A program made the translations under genes and the position numbers. A DNA stretch of 64,000 nucleotides from Zingiber officinale (taxonomy: Eukaryota; Streptophyta; Magnoliopsida; Zingiberales; Zingiberaceae): assembly GCF_018446385.1 (NCBI RefSeq), contig NC_055996.1:127272532-127336531 (forward strand), read 5' to 3'. This document shows positions 1 to 11,502 of the stretch, in pieces. How positions within the stretch are numbered: the stretch's first letter is position 1; each line of letters opens with the position of its first letter. The notes under the pieces are model-generated. The model ran no database searches. It was not told the DNA's origin and saw nothing but the letters and a program-made list of their open reading frames with translations.

Positions 1-1200
1 TTTATCTTGATTTGTGTCTTGATTTGAATTAATATAGTTATGTTAATTATTTTTTTCTTTTCGGATACAAATATATTTTTTTTATAAAATTGGAATTAAA
101 ATATGTTAATTATAATTTCTTTTCTTATTTAAGTCTTAGGTTGTAGTTTATATAAGAATTATGTTTATATGTTGAGAGATTAATTCTCTAGTGTTAATAA
201 AAAGTTTCCTTTTGAAGATTTCTCTTTTTATCTTTTCCTCAATTTTTCTCATCTCGTCAGCCTGTAAGATAATTAATATCTTGCCCGATGTCAAAAGTGT
301 GATGTTAGGACTTGAAATTGAGTGCGAAAGATGTCGACGACTAACTAGAACATGAATGACGTCGAGGCCTAAGATTGAGGCGTGTAGAATATCGACGATT
401 GAGATCGAGACAAAAATAATGTCGAAATTTAAGATTGAGGCATGGATGAAATTGACGACCAAGGCTGAGCAAGGACGAGCTGGGATTTGAGAGCGAAAAA
501 AATAATGTCTTGTCTTTCGACAGATTATGTCTCCAGACAAATTATATTTTTGAAAACGAATGTACAGAGTAAACTCGATCAAATTTAAATCTTATCTGGC
601 CTTCATCCTTTGGGTCACATCTGATCCATTTTAACTTTAATTAACAACTCAGCATAGCTTCACGGGGTCGAAGGATTCCATCACATGAATATATATTTAA
701 TTTCATGGGCTTACTTAAACCTTTATGTTATAACAAGAAAAAAACCACTTTTCGTTTGTTTTTTAAAAATAGAAGAAGGACCATCCCTTCGCAAGCGTCG
801 CCATTATGAATTAATGGTAAAGCAATCGACCGGTCGACGCTCGACAGTGATGCGTTTGGCTCAGAGACATTAATATGCGCCACAACTGACGCCATTGAAC
901 CCCATGAATCAACGCTAAACTGGCCATAACCCACTTACTAAATTTCTCCATCTATTCTTCTTCCTTTTTTTAAATTTTGAAAAAAGTGTGTTACTTAGGA
1001 ATCACTCAATTTTTATTCTAAACCAAATTCGCCTTCCACCAACTAAAGAGTCTAGTGGTATTTTCAGTTTGCCCCCACAAAGTCAATATATTGTATAATC
1101 AAGATAAGGATCGATCATAAGGGATAAACTCTGCGGTAGTGTATAATTACTTGAAATATCTGATCATTTGGTGGTACAGTGAAATTTCCCTAACAATTTT
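1..1200. other. intergenic, TE-derived
   Basis: No gene is supported here. The stretch about 290-490 is a degenerate repeat of short phrases built on GTCGA and on ATTGAGGC, resembling the GTCGA-rich part of the copia LTRs at 9.7 kb and 28.5 kb, so an old LTR fragment is likely. The open frame on the minus strand across 148-582 is this repeat read through and has no recognisable domain. The sequence from 600 to 1200 is AT-rich and should contain the promoter of the gene at 1329; I see no confident TATA box. Confidence 0.4.
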
Positions 1201-1328
1201 GGTTCTTTGTCCTTCTATTTATGAACCGGGTTCAGAGTATGAACCGGATCGATCGTGTTTGTCGTTATAATCCGCGGCACCTGCCTTTCGATGGAAGGGA
1301 GCATTTGTCCTTCGTTTCGGTAGATCGT

Positions 1329-1856
1329 ATGGCGACTAAGATTTGGTGCGCGGTGCTCGTGGCGGCGGTGCTGGCGGCGGCTACGACGGCCGAGGCGGAG
1401 GAGATCAGCAAGAAGGTGATCGTGGCGATGGAAGGGCTGGTGAGCTGCCAGGGCTGCGGCAGCGTGGGCACGTGGGATCTGTCGGGGGCCCGGCCGCTGC
1501 CGGGGGCGAGGCTGGTGGTGACGTGCCGGGACCACCGGGGCCGGGTGGTGCTCTACCGGGCGGCCAAGGCGGACAAAAACGGCTACGTATTCGCGGAACT
1601 TTTCACGACGACGATGCGCGGCGGATACTTCGACCCCGCGGAGGCGTGCGGCGCGCGCCTCCTGGAGTCGCCGGACCAACGTTGCAGCGCCGCCACCGAC
1701 GTCAACGGAGGCCTGCAAGGGGCGCCTCTCCGATTCCAGAACACCACCGTCCCGGGGCAGTACGCCGACATCGACGTCTACGCGGCCGGGCCGCTGGCCT
1801 TCCGGCCGCCGCACTGCCCGCCCAAGACCTCCACGCAATCCCAATCGAGCGATTAG
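1329..1856 (+). CDS. Ole e 1 / pollen allergen-extensin family secreted protein
   Basis: A 175-residue secreted protein of the Ole e 1-like (pollen_Ole_e_1 / extensin-like) family, whose members act in the cell wall or apoplast of pollen, pistil and other tissues. The ATG at 1329 opens a typical signal peptide (about residues 1-22, hydrophobic, ending ATTAEAEE). The mature part has the family pattern: GLVSCQGC near the N-terminus, a LPGARLVVTC segment, KNGYVFAEL as the beta-strand core, then paired cysteines in EACG and DQRCS and a last one in PPHCPP. The frame is open upstream to an ATG at 1221, but that start would put about 36 unconserved residues before the signal peptide, so I prefer 1329. 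The gene is intronless, very GC-rich and strongly GC3-biased against its AT-rich surroundings. The family call is firm; the specific role is unknown. Confidence 0.88.
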   Translation: MATKIWCAVLVAAVLAAATTAEAEEISKKVIVAMEGLVSCQGCGSVGTWDLSGARPLPGARLVVTCRDHRGRVVLYRAAKADKNGYVFAELFTTTMRGGYFDPAEACGARLLESPDQRCSAATDVNGGLQGAPLRFQNTTVPGQYADIDVYAAGPLAFRPPHCPPKTSTQSQSSD

Positions 1857-2695
1857 CTAATTAATTAATCTTCTCTGTGATAGTTTAAGGTTTCAATTTT
1901 TTGAATCGTCTTGAAATAATGGATCATGCATGTAACTGTCAGTTACAAACGCTGTTCATGGGGCATATCTGAGTACCAAAATAATATTGTTATCGAATAC
2001 TTTACCATCAGAATTTTCAAATTTTTTACCGAGAGATAAATTCGAAAATTAAATGTCAAACTGTATCTGTCTGAGGAAGTCCTAAATGGGTGTCACATTC
2101 AGGCGTGCTTCGTCTTTCAGTTTTTTTTTCCAATCTCCAAGACTCTGACAAGCCGCGACACTTTATAAAATACAAACAATAGATTATATTAAGACTTAAC
2201 TAAAGACAACTTTTGAGAAAGGAAAAAAATCACTTTTTTTTTTTGCCAAAATGGTCTTAGTTAATTGGAATAATCACGGCCAGATTAATGGGCTTGCGAG
2301 CACTGCGACAAAACGCACTAATCCGACTTTGGAATGTGGATCGTGTTGACTGTGGTGGATACGTAAAGTATGCATTGTGTATGGTTACCTACAAAAAGCA
2401 ATTTATTTGTTAAAGTATAAATAATAGAAGGTTAGAGCCACCATCAACTAGATTTGTGCATATCATGATGGGGTTAAGTGCGTTGTCACGCCACCAGCGA
2501 AGTGTGGCTTAAAATAAAAACGCAAGTAGATAGAGACGAATTAACCAGGAAGGAAGAAGATAAATGTGGGAAATGAGCATGAGGTGGATCAGGAGTATGG
2601 CATGGGATAATTATAAATGATTCGCCTGCTGTGTCAACTCAATTTGACTAGTCAACGAATGAAGACAAGACAGATTCCTCTATCGATTATTTGAA

Positions 2696-2727
2696 AAATA
2701 ATAATAATAATAATAATAATAATAATT
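2696..2727. repeat. (AAT)n microsatellite
   Basis: About ten uninterrupted AAT/ATA units, flanked by AT-rich unique sequence. Confidence 0.85.
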
Positions 2728-2980
2728 AATACGGAATGTTATACGCCGATACGGTCAAAATTAAGATGACATAACTCCTCATCCGACCAACGTTTGCTCT
2801 TTTGAACATGTGCAAAGACGATTCTTACTTCCCGTCATAGCATTTTGTCTGATTTAAAATCTTCTTTTAATTGACATCCGAATTATATGTAGCATATCAT
2901 CTCTCTACCTTTCAAATCTGATTAATAATGCTTCTGTGTTTTTTTCCTCTCTCTGTCAGTCGGATGATCTCAAGAGTTAC

Positions 2981-3312
2981 TCGAGGCAAGCAGCAGTTCT
3001 TTCCTCGGTAAAAGTTTTCAAAGAAAATCTTGTAAAAACTTTTTGAACAATTATATGTACAAGAAAAAAATCTGAAAAAAAAGCTCAAGGATAGATACAT
3101 AAATTCATGACCTATCATTTCATTTTTTGTAGGTCCCATCATTTATATATTTATCTTTAAACTTTTTCTTAAGATTTTTTGTTTGAACATATCATTTTCA
3201 AACTTTTTTTCCCCTGCAATATAAGCTTGTAGTTCCAGTACTGGATAGTTGCTCTCAAGGGAAGCAGCAGTTTTCCTCGATAAAAGTTTTCAAAGAAAAT
3301 TTTGTAAGAGAA
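2981..3312. repeat. imperfect dispersed direct repeat, two copies
   Basis: Copies at about 2981-3040 and 3253-3312 share the series AAGCAGCAGTT, TTTCCTCG, TAAAAGTTTTCAAAGAAAA and TTGTAA with few changes; about 210 bp of T-rich sequence separates them. Probably an old local duplication or a TE remnant. Confidence 0.6.
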
Positions 3313-6221
3313 TTAAAAAATTAAAAAATAAGTTTTCTAAAAACTTGCTTGTTTTAAATGGATTGGCTCGATTTAATCTAATTAAAATGGATGATTTAAT
3401 CTACTTCTTCTACCTGAGTATGTTTTAAGCATAGCAGGAACTACTGACCATATCTCACCCATCATACCTGTAAATAATAGGAAGAACACAATCCAATGTT
3501 TACCATAAACAGTCTTAACAGTTTGCACGATCGTCTATTACGACGCACCGCAACTTTCCTCCTGCTAAAATTATGCAATGTTTTGATCTCATAAGAAAAT
3601 CTTGCTACAGTCAACATGCCTCATTTGGAGACGTTTAACTCAGAACTGGGTCTTCGATTTGACACTGAGATCTACGAGAACAAGCCAAATGTCAAACATT
3701 TTTGGGGAAACTCAAACTGCTGTGTACTCATTTTGGGACAGAATACAGGAACAAAATTAAATATAGAGTTTAAATACTGTATCCCTTTTTGTTTGTTGTA
3801 GGATGATTCATGAATCTATTCACTCTAAGAAGTGGAATGTGGTGGTGTTTTTATAGTGATAGATCATGAAGGTGTATATGTGTCAATAGGGATGGAATTA
3901 GAAATTTTTTTTACAAGAGGACTGAATCCACTCTGCATTCGTTATTGCCATTACTGATCGCATGCGCAGATTCACTTCAACGTGTCCTTTTGGGTAAGTC
4001 CTTTTGGGTGGGAAGAAGGGCGAGAGAAGATGGAAGGTGGAAGGCCTCGAGCTCAGGTTAGACTCCATTTTTCCACCAACACCATCCGCTTCATCACCTC
4101 CTTGCATAAAAGTCTATTGGAGAAAAAGATTGGGGAGCTGTAAAAGCAGCCCCACAGGCAAGAACCGCCATACTAGATGGTTCCGACGAACTCGAGGGGG
4201 GGGGGCGCTAAAGCTCCCCCTTAGCCCCTCTTTCGGTCCGTCCCTGTGTGTTAAAGTCACGGAATCTATTTATCTAATATGTCGATACGTAATCTTGACG
4301 TGGCAATCTGTGGAGTGCTTAGAGGTTTTGTTAGACGTATCCACACATCCTTATTGGCACGCTCGCAAGTGTATCATCTATAAAGGACGAAGCCACATGC
4401 ATGACTACCTATAAGCCGGGTAGCCCACAACGGGGGAAAAAATATAATAATGGAAGAAAAAGAAAAAGTAAGAAACATGGATTATTAGCACGAGGTGGCG
4501 ATGTCGGTGTCGGCGGCTAGTTTGGGGCAGTGACATTATTGTCGACGACTAACCCTGAACACTGACGTTGATGATCTTTGTGTCAACACTTGTGACCCAC
4601 ATCTTGAAATCAACCCGAGTAATTCACCCGGGCCAGCTCCGCCATTGCATCTATAGATGTTTACAATATCAAAAATTATGATTCAATATAAATCAGCTAT
4701 ATCGTCTCCAAACTCTAAAACTCTTAATATAAAATTAAATTCTTCTAGACACAGACCATTTTCCCATTTATTCAAAATTGAATTTCTCATGATGAATGAT
4801 AATCAAACATTATAAAAGATTTAACAACATAGATGATGCAAATTAAAGGATCTAAATTTTAAGAGATCATAATTTTTTTACTCAGATTAAATCATATAAT
4901 TTTTAATGTATAAATTTGTTCAAAAATCTATAATTAAATCTAAAAAATATTGTTTAAGGTCTTTTGGTGGTTATGGATATTTTATTTTTCTGTTAGGATT
5001 ATTTTAATTTGTTTACAATTTAGGAATTTTGATATATTTAAGCATTTGTCTAGTTGGTACTAGGTCATTATTTTTTATTTTAAATCAATTTTATTCTGTT
5101 AAATCTAAAAAAACGTTTTTATGTTTAACAATTTCTTGCGTCCTCTCTGAAATTTCTTGATAAAAAGAGTCTTTAAAATAATCATTATTCTATCCATCTA
5201 ATTGGTCTGTTTGGATTTCACAGGAACGAGAATAAAAGACATGTGGTAGCTTTCACTCTCAACCTTTTGGAAATGGAAATTCTACAGCATACAATGATGA
5301 AGCCAACACAGACACCATTAATTCCAACTGTATTAATTCTTATTTTTCGAAAACAAAAAAAGACAAATCATTAAATGCCACTTTGCATCCGAATAACTTC
5401 TCCGTATCTTGATAACATTACGTCGGGTGGTGGTGTCTATCTATCTTCCTCACACAGCGCTCTATAACTTTGTGACCAAAACTTGAGGCAAAAAGTTCAT
5501 GTGGATCATCTGAAACCACAATCTTTTTTCTACCTTTATGCAGCCATCCGAAACCACAATCTTCTTCTCCCTTTTGGCAGGACGAGACAACAGTCCTTGG
5601 GGCAATGGATAAAGTGCCCTCATGGGAGGGACCCAAATAATCCACAGTACGTGAGCTTTAGCATAAACCCGGAAGCTGAAGCTGTCATTTCATATTTTTC
5701 ATGGCAACCTGAGCTCCACAAACCATGGTGACACGGCGAGCTGGATAAGAATATGTACTCTTCAATTCTAAGCACAAGACGGGAGAGTGCAGCATGGAAT
5801 CTGCACATCATTCCTTATCACCAGCCCTTTTTCAATTCAAGTATGAGAACTCTTCTGGAAATAGAGGTTGCAATCCATTGGTGATTGGACCATACAACTT
5901 TTGCCCCACAGGCTAATTGGGGTTTGGATATGATGATGTGTGCATTATTGCCTTACTGGAAGAAGAACATCATGTGCATATTGGAAATTATGACGATAAG
6001 GAAGAACACATGTATGCATATTGGAAGATACGGGGAAAATCAAAAGTTTGATCAAAAGAATAACAATATCAGAAAAAATGTATATTATGAAACATTGTAG
6101 ATTCTCGATCAAAGAGAGATTTTGCCTTGAGAAATTTTCGTATCTAGTTCTATAGATGTCTAATAAACATACTTCTTTAAAGTGAAAAATTCTAAAATGT
6201 CTCCATGCTAATTTCGCCTAA

Positions 6222-6386
6222 GAGCATCTGTAATACTTTTAACGTTCAAATGCGTTAATGTTTATTTTTTAGTTGGTACTGTAGCATTAACGTGTTCAAA
6301 GATTTGAACGCGTTAATGTTGTAGTACCAAAAACTCTGTCCACGTCGGCATTAATACCTCAGGCGTTAACGTCGTTGTGGATGCCC
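6222..6386. mobile_element. Tourist/PIF-Harbinger-like MITE
   Basis: A 165-bp element bounded by TAA at 6219-6221 and TAA at 6387-6389. The ends are imperfect terminal inverted repeats (GAGCATCTGTAATAC on the left; GTTGTGGATGCCC on the right), continuing into CGTTAACG-type sequence. There is no coding capacity. A related element occurs twice at 30776 and 31036. Confidence 0.7.
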
Positions 6387-6394
6387 TAATCACA

Positions 6395-6630
6395 TATATA
6401 TATATACAGAAATGATATACTGCGGACAAAGCCGAGCGGACCGCTGCGGACATGCCTTCCTGATCGGTCACCAAACCGATCAGGGAACCGATCATTTTCT
6501 GATCGGTCTACAGACCGATCAGGAGGTTCCCTGATCGGACTGGTGACCGATCAGGAAGGCAAGTCCGCAGCGGTTCGCACGACTTTGTCCGCAGCATATT
6601 ATTTCTGTATATATATATATATATATATAT
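6395..6630. mobile_element. full-length palindromic (foldback) MITE flanked by (TA)n
   Basis: Nearly the whole element is one inverted repeat. The left arm runs TACAGAAATGATATACTGCG, then CGGACAAAG, CCGCTGCGGAC and CCTTCCTGATCGGTCACC; the right arm repeats this in reverse complement and ends CTGTATATATA. The centre is made of short GATCGGT / ACCGATC hairpins. Both flanks are TA repeats, consistent with insertion into TA. Open frames through it on both strands are by-products of the palindrome. Confidence 0.75.
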
Positions 6631-7165
6631 GTTTTGGGAGGCCGGCTCTTCTAGATCGTAAAATACAATCCAGAGGATGGATCACTTCATTCATAGGTGA
6701 GATCTCGACCTCACCTGTTTTACAAATAGGATCCATGGAATCTCACCTATTAACAACCCCTGTCCAAGAACAGATCAGGGATTGCGATCCAAAGGTAACA
6801 GATGGATCAATAAAATCCCACCTATTAACAATCTTACAATCCAGAGGATCCTGGTTTAAGTTTTGGAGTGCTCAAGAGCTCTTGTGGCAGTAATACTTGC
6901 ATGTTTTTACCTTTGGCTTTTCAATCGAGGTGTAATGGTCAATTCACCTCGATGAACATTTACATGCCAAAATACTAGCGTGAGACCACTAGTATGCTCT
7001 TAAAGTTCTTAAAAACTCATCAATACTCTCTCAGAGGCATTTAAACCACTGTATTGCATTTAAATTAATGTAGATCCACCATGAGTTGGCTTTCGATGCT
7101 TGCTACTCGCAAGGAGGCTAACATTGGTTGCATAGATTCAAGGCTAAATGAAATTAAACTTTTAT

Positions 7166-8479
7166 TCATTTTTCCTGAACTAACATGATTATCAAAAATT
7201 GGTATTGCGTTGTTGCTTGATTTATTTTTTTTATAAAAAAAATAATATCAACTAAACACCGTAAACAAAAACCAGAGGAGAAAACATGTAACTGTCTATT
7301 GACAATAATCTCATCGTAACAACTCGGATCACATTTAACAAAGCAACACCAAGAACAGAGAGCAGAAAAAACAGAGCAATCCATTCTAGATATCTCCCAG
7401 CACTTTTGTTGTTCCACTTCTCTTCCACACTTATCCACAGCCAATTCCTCTGGATTCCTTACTTGTTCCCAGCCATCGTTGTTCCAGGCTGCCGGAGGAG
7501 ATCCACTCGATGCTAATTCCCTTACTCTTTCTATTCCCTCGGAGATCAAACATACAGAGTCGAAGTCGCCGTAGCTGTCGTCATCGCTTTCGTAGTCTAA
7601 CTGCAAATTAGCCCATTCAAGTACTCCTCTCGGAGTCTGCTCCGTCGGAGGCTCTGCCTCAGCCAGGAACGGGTGCTGCAGTAGTTGCTCTGCCGTCCAT
7701 CGTTCTTTTGGGTCTTTTCTCAAACACTTGTCGAGGAAGTCCCTCCCCTGCTTCGAGAGATGAGATGGGTACTCCGGCAGCTCGGCGCCGTAACCGATCC
7801 GGAACATGGCTTCGGCAGCGTCCTTAGGCTTCCAAGATGACCACGGTGCTACGCCGGTGAGCATCTCGATGACGGTGCACCCGAACGACCACACGTCCGA
7901 CTCCGGCCTTGGGATCTCCCCCCTCGCTACCTCCGGTGCCATCCATAATGGCGTGCCTTGCAAGCTCCGCCGATCTCCCGAGAAAACATCTGAAATCCTC
8001 ATAGCGGAACCGAAATCAGCTAGCTTGGCGACGCCGGGGGCCTCTCCGAGCAGCACGTTCCGACCCTTGACGTCGCAGTGCACGACGCCGGCGACGTCGT
8101 GGAGGTAGCAGAGCGCGCGCGCCACGCACCGGGCGTAGGCGCGCACGGACGACTCGTCTGCGCAGCCGCCCAAGTCAGCCGCGGTGCCGCCGGGAAGGTA
8201 CTCCAGGTGCAGGTTCCGGCATACTCCGGCGCCGGCCTCGACGGTGGTATCGTCGCCGAGGTACTCGACGACGAATGGAGAGGAGAGGGACTCGAGGATC
8301 CGGATTTCGTTTTCCAGGAAGTCGACCGAAGCGCTGCAGCCGGAGGCCAAGGAGACGGACTTGACGGCGAAAATCCGCCCGGCGGGGACGGCCGAGGGGT
8401 CAAAAGCGAGGCTGACCGTTCCGAAGGAGCCGCGTCCGAGGAGGATTCCCCTGATCCAACTATCCCCTTTGCTCTCCAT
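7166..8479 (-). CDS. MAPKKK17/18-type serine/threonine protein kinase
   Basis: A 437-residue intronless kinase of the plant MEKK subfamily, closest in style to MAPKKK17/18 (known in Arabidopsis for ABA and stress signalling through MKK3). Visible motifs: glycine loop LGRGSFGTV (14-22), ATP lysine in FAVK (K40), helix-C glutamate E58, the HCD variant of HRD (134-136) with catalytic D136 and N141 in VKGRNVLL, DFG at 155-157, GTPLWMAPE at 175-183 and SDVWSFGCTVIEMLTG. HCD instead of HRD is typical of this clade. The kinase domain ends near HPFLAEAE; an acidic linker (YESDDDSYGDFDS) follows. The start at 8479 is the first ATG after a TATA box and precedes the kinase domain by few residues. The last 65 or so residues are AT-rich in codons, rich in Cys and hydrophobics, and have no counterpart I know in the clade. 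Confidence 0.9.
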   Translation of the reverse strand: MESKGDSWIRGILLGRGSFGTVSLAFDPSAVPAGRIFAVKSVSLASGCSASVDFLENEIRILESLSSPFVVEYLGDDTTVEAGAGVCRNLHLEYLPGGTAADLGGCADESSVRAYARCVARALCYLHDVAGVVHCDVKGRNVLLGEAPGVAKLADFGSAMRISDVFSGDRRSLQGTPLWMAPEVARGEIPRPESDVWSFGCTVIEMLTGVAPWSSWKPKDAAEAMFRIGYGAELPEYPSHLSKQGRDFLDKCLRKDPKERWTAEQLLQHPFLAEAEPPTEQTPRGVLEWANLQLDYESDDDSYGDFDSVCLISEGIERVRELASSGSPPAAWNNDGWEQVRNPEELAVDKCGREVEQQKCWEISRMDCSVFSALCSWCCFVKCDPSCYDEIIVNRQLHVFSSGFCLRCLVDIIFFIKKINQATTQYQFLIIMLVQEK

Positions 8480-8523
8480 AGCCGGAGGACGAGACGAGGA
8501 AGCAGAGGAGGAGGTGCCCCCTG

Positions 8524-8531
8524 TATTTATA
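8524..8531 (-). promoter_or_regulatory. TATA box of the MAPKKK gene
   Basis: Read on the minus strand the site is CTATAAATAC, 45 bp upstream of the ATG at 8479. Transcription would start about 30 bp downstream, leaving a 5' leader of only 15-20 bases. Confidence 0.6.
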
Positions 8532-8536
8532 GTTAG

Positions 8537-9732
8537 CCGCGGGAACGTTTTAAGCGAGCTGACGTGGATGGGAATAATTTTTATTTATTTATATTATTGG
8601 TTCATTAATCCATGGCACTTGGAGACGTGCACGATGCACAAATTATTCGGTCATTCGAAACGGGCTGCAAGTCTCGTCCACCGGTGCCAGGTGGCATGCT
8701 CATTCATTTCTTTTCCATTTTTGGCTATATGTGTGACATGTTCTTTCTAGATTTTTCCTTCGCGTCCCTGAAGGTTAAAATACTGGCAGCGTTAATCATC
8801 GGAAATGGAAATGGAATCGTGGATGATCGGGAGCGCGACGCATCGATTCGGTTGGGTGTGTAATTTGGTGATGGATAAGAATTCAAGGGATGGCAATTGG
8901 GGGATGCAGTAGGTTATGGAGCTAGATGAAAGTTTCCGCCAACGGAATCCACGTGTTTTATTGCCTTTTGCGTGGGACAAAATGCGAGATAAAACGTGCA
9001 CACGCTTCGCCTAAACCCACCACAAGAAGGGGCGCGTGTGTGTTTTTTTTTCGAAAATAAAAAAAAATGAAGCCAGAATTCTCCAAGGGTCTTGATGAGT
9101 TTCATTTATTGCCAAGAAAGTGCTCCACGTGTCTATCAAACGTCCTAAATGCCTTACCAAAAAAAAAAACTAGCTTAATTAGTATGTCCAAATCAATGTA
9201 TACAGTAAGTATATATATTTGATATTAGGTTGGCCTACCTTCCGATTTACCTATTAAGTAAAATTGGAATAGTCCTCTTAATTATTTTTCTGAATGTGTT
9301 ATCACTATTTCACAACCGTGGAGGCACATATATGTCCTTACTAATAATGAATATTTTTGAAAATTAATTATATTTTATTTTGTTTTTTTTCTAACTCTTA
9401 ACTTAATCCATCTATCAAAATCAGCATACATCTTTATTAATAATATTTATTTTTGAAAACTATTTTTTTACTCTGTAATGGTTCATCTAATCATAAGCGG
9501 ATAAAATTGTTTCAAGCTCGTGAGAAGGTTGCATGATAATTTCTGAGTCATTTCTATATTTTGAATGAATGGGTGACTTTTGTGCCAACTAAAGTACATT
9601 GATATTTGATAGGTTTCGTAAAGAGTTTAAGTTAATTTGCCTACGCCATTGATATGTGCCTGAAAAATACAAGACTATATGAAAATGGAATACACGCAGA
9701 GCTCGTGGAGCTAGACTTTATGCAATTGAGTG
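8537..9732. other. upstream region of the kinase gene; no gene seen
   Basis: The upstream side of the MAPKKK promoter followed by AT-rich intergenic DNA. Open frames here are antisense tails of the kinase gene or random. Several CACGTG-like cores occur (CCACGTGT near 8948 and 9125), which could be ABRE/G-box sites, but this is only a short motif match. Confidence 0.35.
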
Positions 9733-9737
9733 GTTTT

Positions 9738-10787
9738 TGTTGGTATCGGAGATTTTGAAAAAAAAATTTATGAATTTATAAATTAAATTCAGATTTATTT
9801 ATAAAAGTGATGTAAGCGGAAAGAAAAAAAAAATCTTGGGATGACTGAACTGTTTAAAAAATTTAGTTGTCTAGTATGATTGATTGTCGAGTTCGAATAT
9901 AGAGTCCGAGTCAGTTAAGCCTGAGTGTCGAGTTCGACTTTGGATGCTAACTATCGAGTCAACCAAGTGTCGACTCCAAGTGTTGACTGTCGAATGTCAA
10001 GTGCTAAGTCACCAACTGTTGAGTGTCGATCGAGTCAGAAGAAGATATCGAGATCTGTGCTATCAAGTAAATTCCTTAAAATATATTTGCTCCACCTTCG
10101 GCTATGCTTTAAGATCTCTCGGGTCATCTGTTTCTAGGATACAACAGTAAACCTCGATCCTCACCAAGCACTGGTGATTGCGATAAAATGAGAGATAACC
10201 GAATACTATCACGGGTACTTTGCCAAACAAGAGATGTACGATAAAGAAGAAGAGAGTGAGGAGAACATAGGCGGAAAGAAATTCTTTTTTTTTTTTTTTT
10301 GCATTCCTTTGCTTAAGATCATGACCTCCCCTTTTATAGGAGCGCCTCTCCTTTGCTACATTAAATGACTGATTAAATGCTGCCATTACTACATGGATCA
10401 AAACGTCTATCGGATAGGAATTTTCTATTAATTATCAATTAATGCATCTATTTCATTTGAGCAACAGACAAAAGAAATTCACATGGTAAAATATCGGTTG
10501 TTTCATTTAGACAAATTTTACCCTGATTAGTCCGGCATTCGATGGACGCAGGTCATGTGCGTACACTAATCAACTTGGTTTAGTGCAAATTCGGATGCTA
10601 AATTTGCACTCTTCTATACACTCATGCGTGAGAGAGAGTCTGTCTCCATACATTTGTTCACATCATATATGTATGTGCAATAATAAAAATCAACCATAAA
10701 GTCATGAAACTCCTAATGCAAAACTAAAAACTCATGCACAATGAAGTCTCATTCTCTCTTTCCACCTTTCCATTCATATTTCAAACA
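9738..10787 (-). repeat. 3' LTR of the copia element
   Basis: A 1,050-bp LTR. On the plus strand it starts TGTTGG and ends TCAAACA, so on the coding strand it reads TGTTTGA...CCAACA. Just outside its start, the plus-strand sequence ATCCTCTATAT reads as a purine tract (ATATAGAGGAT) on the coding strand, fitting the polypurine tract. It aligns along its length with the pieces of the 5' LTR at 14600-14878, 16557-17319 and 24776-24897. A GTCGAGT-rich degenerate repeat occupies about 9880-10040. Confidence 0.8.
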
Positions 10788-10896
10788 ATCCTCTATATGA
10801 ATGAAAACATAATATATGATAGCATTCAACATTTGAGTCCAGTATGAGACCGATAGATTTTACCATTTAAACCTTCCTATGTGATGATATGCTTTC

Positions 10897-11072
10897 TTAC
10901 TGCCTGACAATAGACATGATGTCCTTTAACTATTCTACCGTTTGTGTAAGCATTAACATATCTCATCTAAGACTCTCCTTAAGACTGGCTGACAGTAGAC
11001 ACGATGTTCTTTAATTGTTATATTGTTTGTGTAAGAATTGACATATCACACCTAATGCTCTCCCTGATACAT
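10897..11072. repeat. two-copy direct repeat beside the 3' LTR
   Basis: Two diverged copies of about 85-90 bp (near 10897-10980 and 10984-11072) share CTGACA-TAGACA-GATGT-CTTTAA, then TTTGTGTAAG-ATT-ACATATC and CTCTCC. They lie between the GAG-pre-integrase remnant and the 3' LTR, where pol should be. Confidence 0.6.
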
Positions 11073-11502
11073 CTCAGTTTTCATGAGTGTATTCGTTCTT
11101 GATAATGAACACGCTAGTTCTATGAGAAAGTCTAAGAATTTTGTCTCTAATTCTCTTTGAAGTAGTCCACTTCTTTCACGCATATGTGATCCTTAAGACA
11201 CTTGGTGCATGTTAATTAATCTACGCAATAGATCATAGTTAACATGTCCAATCCATAAACATGAAAACTCAAACATATAAACGGAAGAGTTTGTAGTTTT
11301 ATTAACTTTAAATGTAATCTCTATTAGGCTAAGCTTAAATAACTCCTTGGTTATAAAATCATTTCCTAAAAATATTTTATTTTTAGATAGAATTGTTGGT
11401 GCGGTTAGCACTAACGATCTAACTCAGGTTTTGATGAATGACAAATCAGGTTAAGTTAGGTTTATCGTTATCTAACACTCTGATCGAGTGTACAGGCTAA
11501 GT

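Larger units (their letters stand above)
1857..6218. other. intergenic stretch without supported genes
   Basis: AT-rich sequence between the Ole e 1-like gene and a MITE. It contains an (AAT)n microsatellite around 2696-2727, an imperfect direct repeat at 2981 and 3253, and several open frames of 60-136 codons (for example 4004-4414 and 5483-5731) with no recognisable domain, codon bias or splice context. A simple G run sits at 4196-4205. I see nothing else. Confidence 0.5.

Noticed and set aside
1221..1328. Upstream ATG extending the Ole e 1-like frame by 36 residues
   Set aside because: The extension is unlike the family and would bury the signal peptide; the ATG at 1329 gives a classic one.
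1215..1844. 209-codon antisense frame over the Ole e 1-like gene
   Set aside because: A shadow frame caused by high GC3 on the coding strand; Arg/Pro/His-rich with no domain.
4004..4414. 136-codon frame in the first intergenic region
   Set aside because: No recognisable domain, includes a low-complexity Gly run and has no splice or promoter context.
8078..8750. Plus-strand frames antisense to the kinase start
   Set aside because: GC-driven shadow frames of the kinase; no domain or promoter.
9738..9750. Copia primer-binding site on the plus strand (TGGTATCGGAG)
   Set aside because: It resembles the initiator-Met PBS but lies at the LTR edge TGTTGG; gag remains and the 5' LTR order show that the element is on the minus strand.
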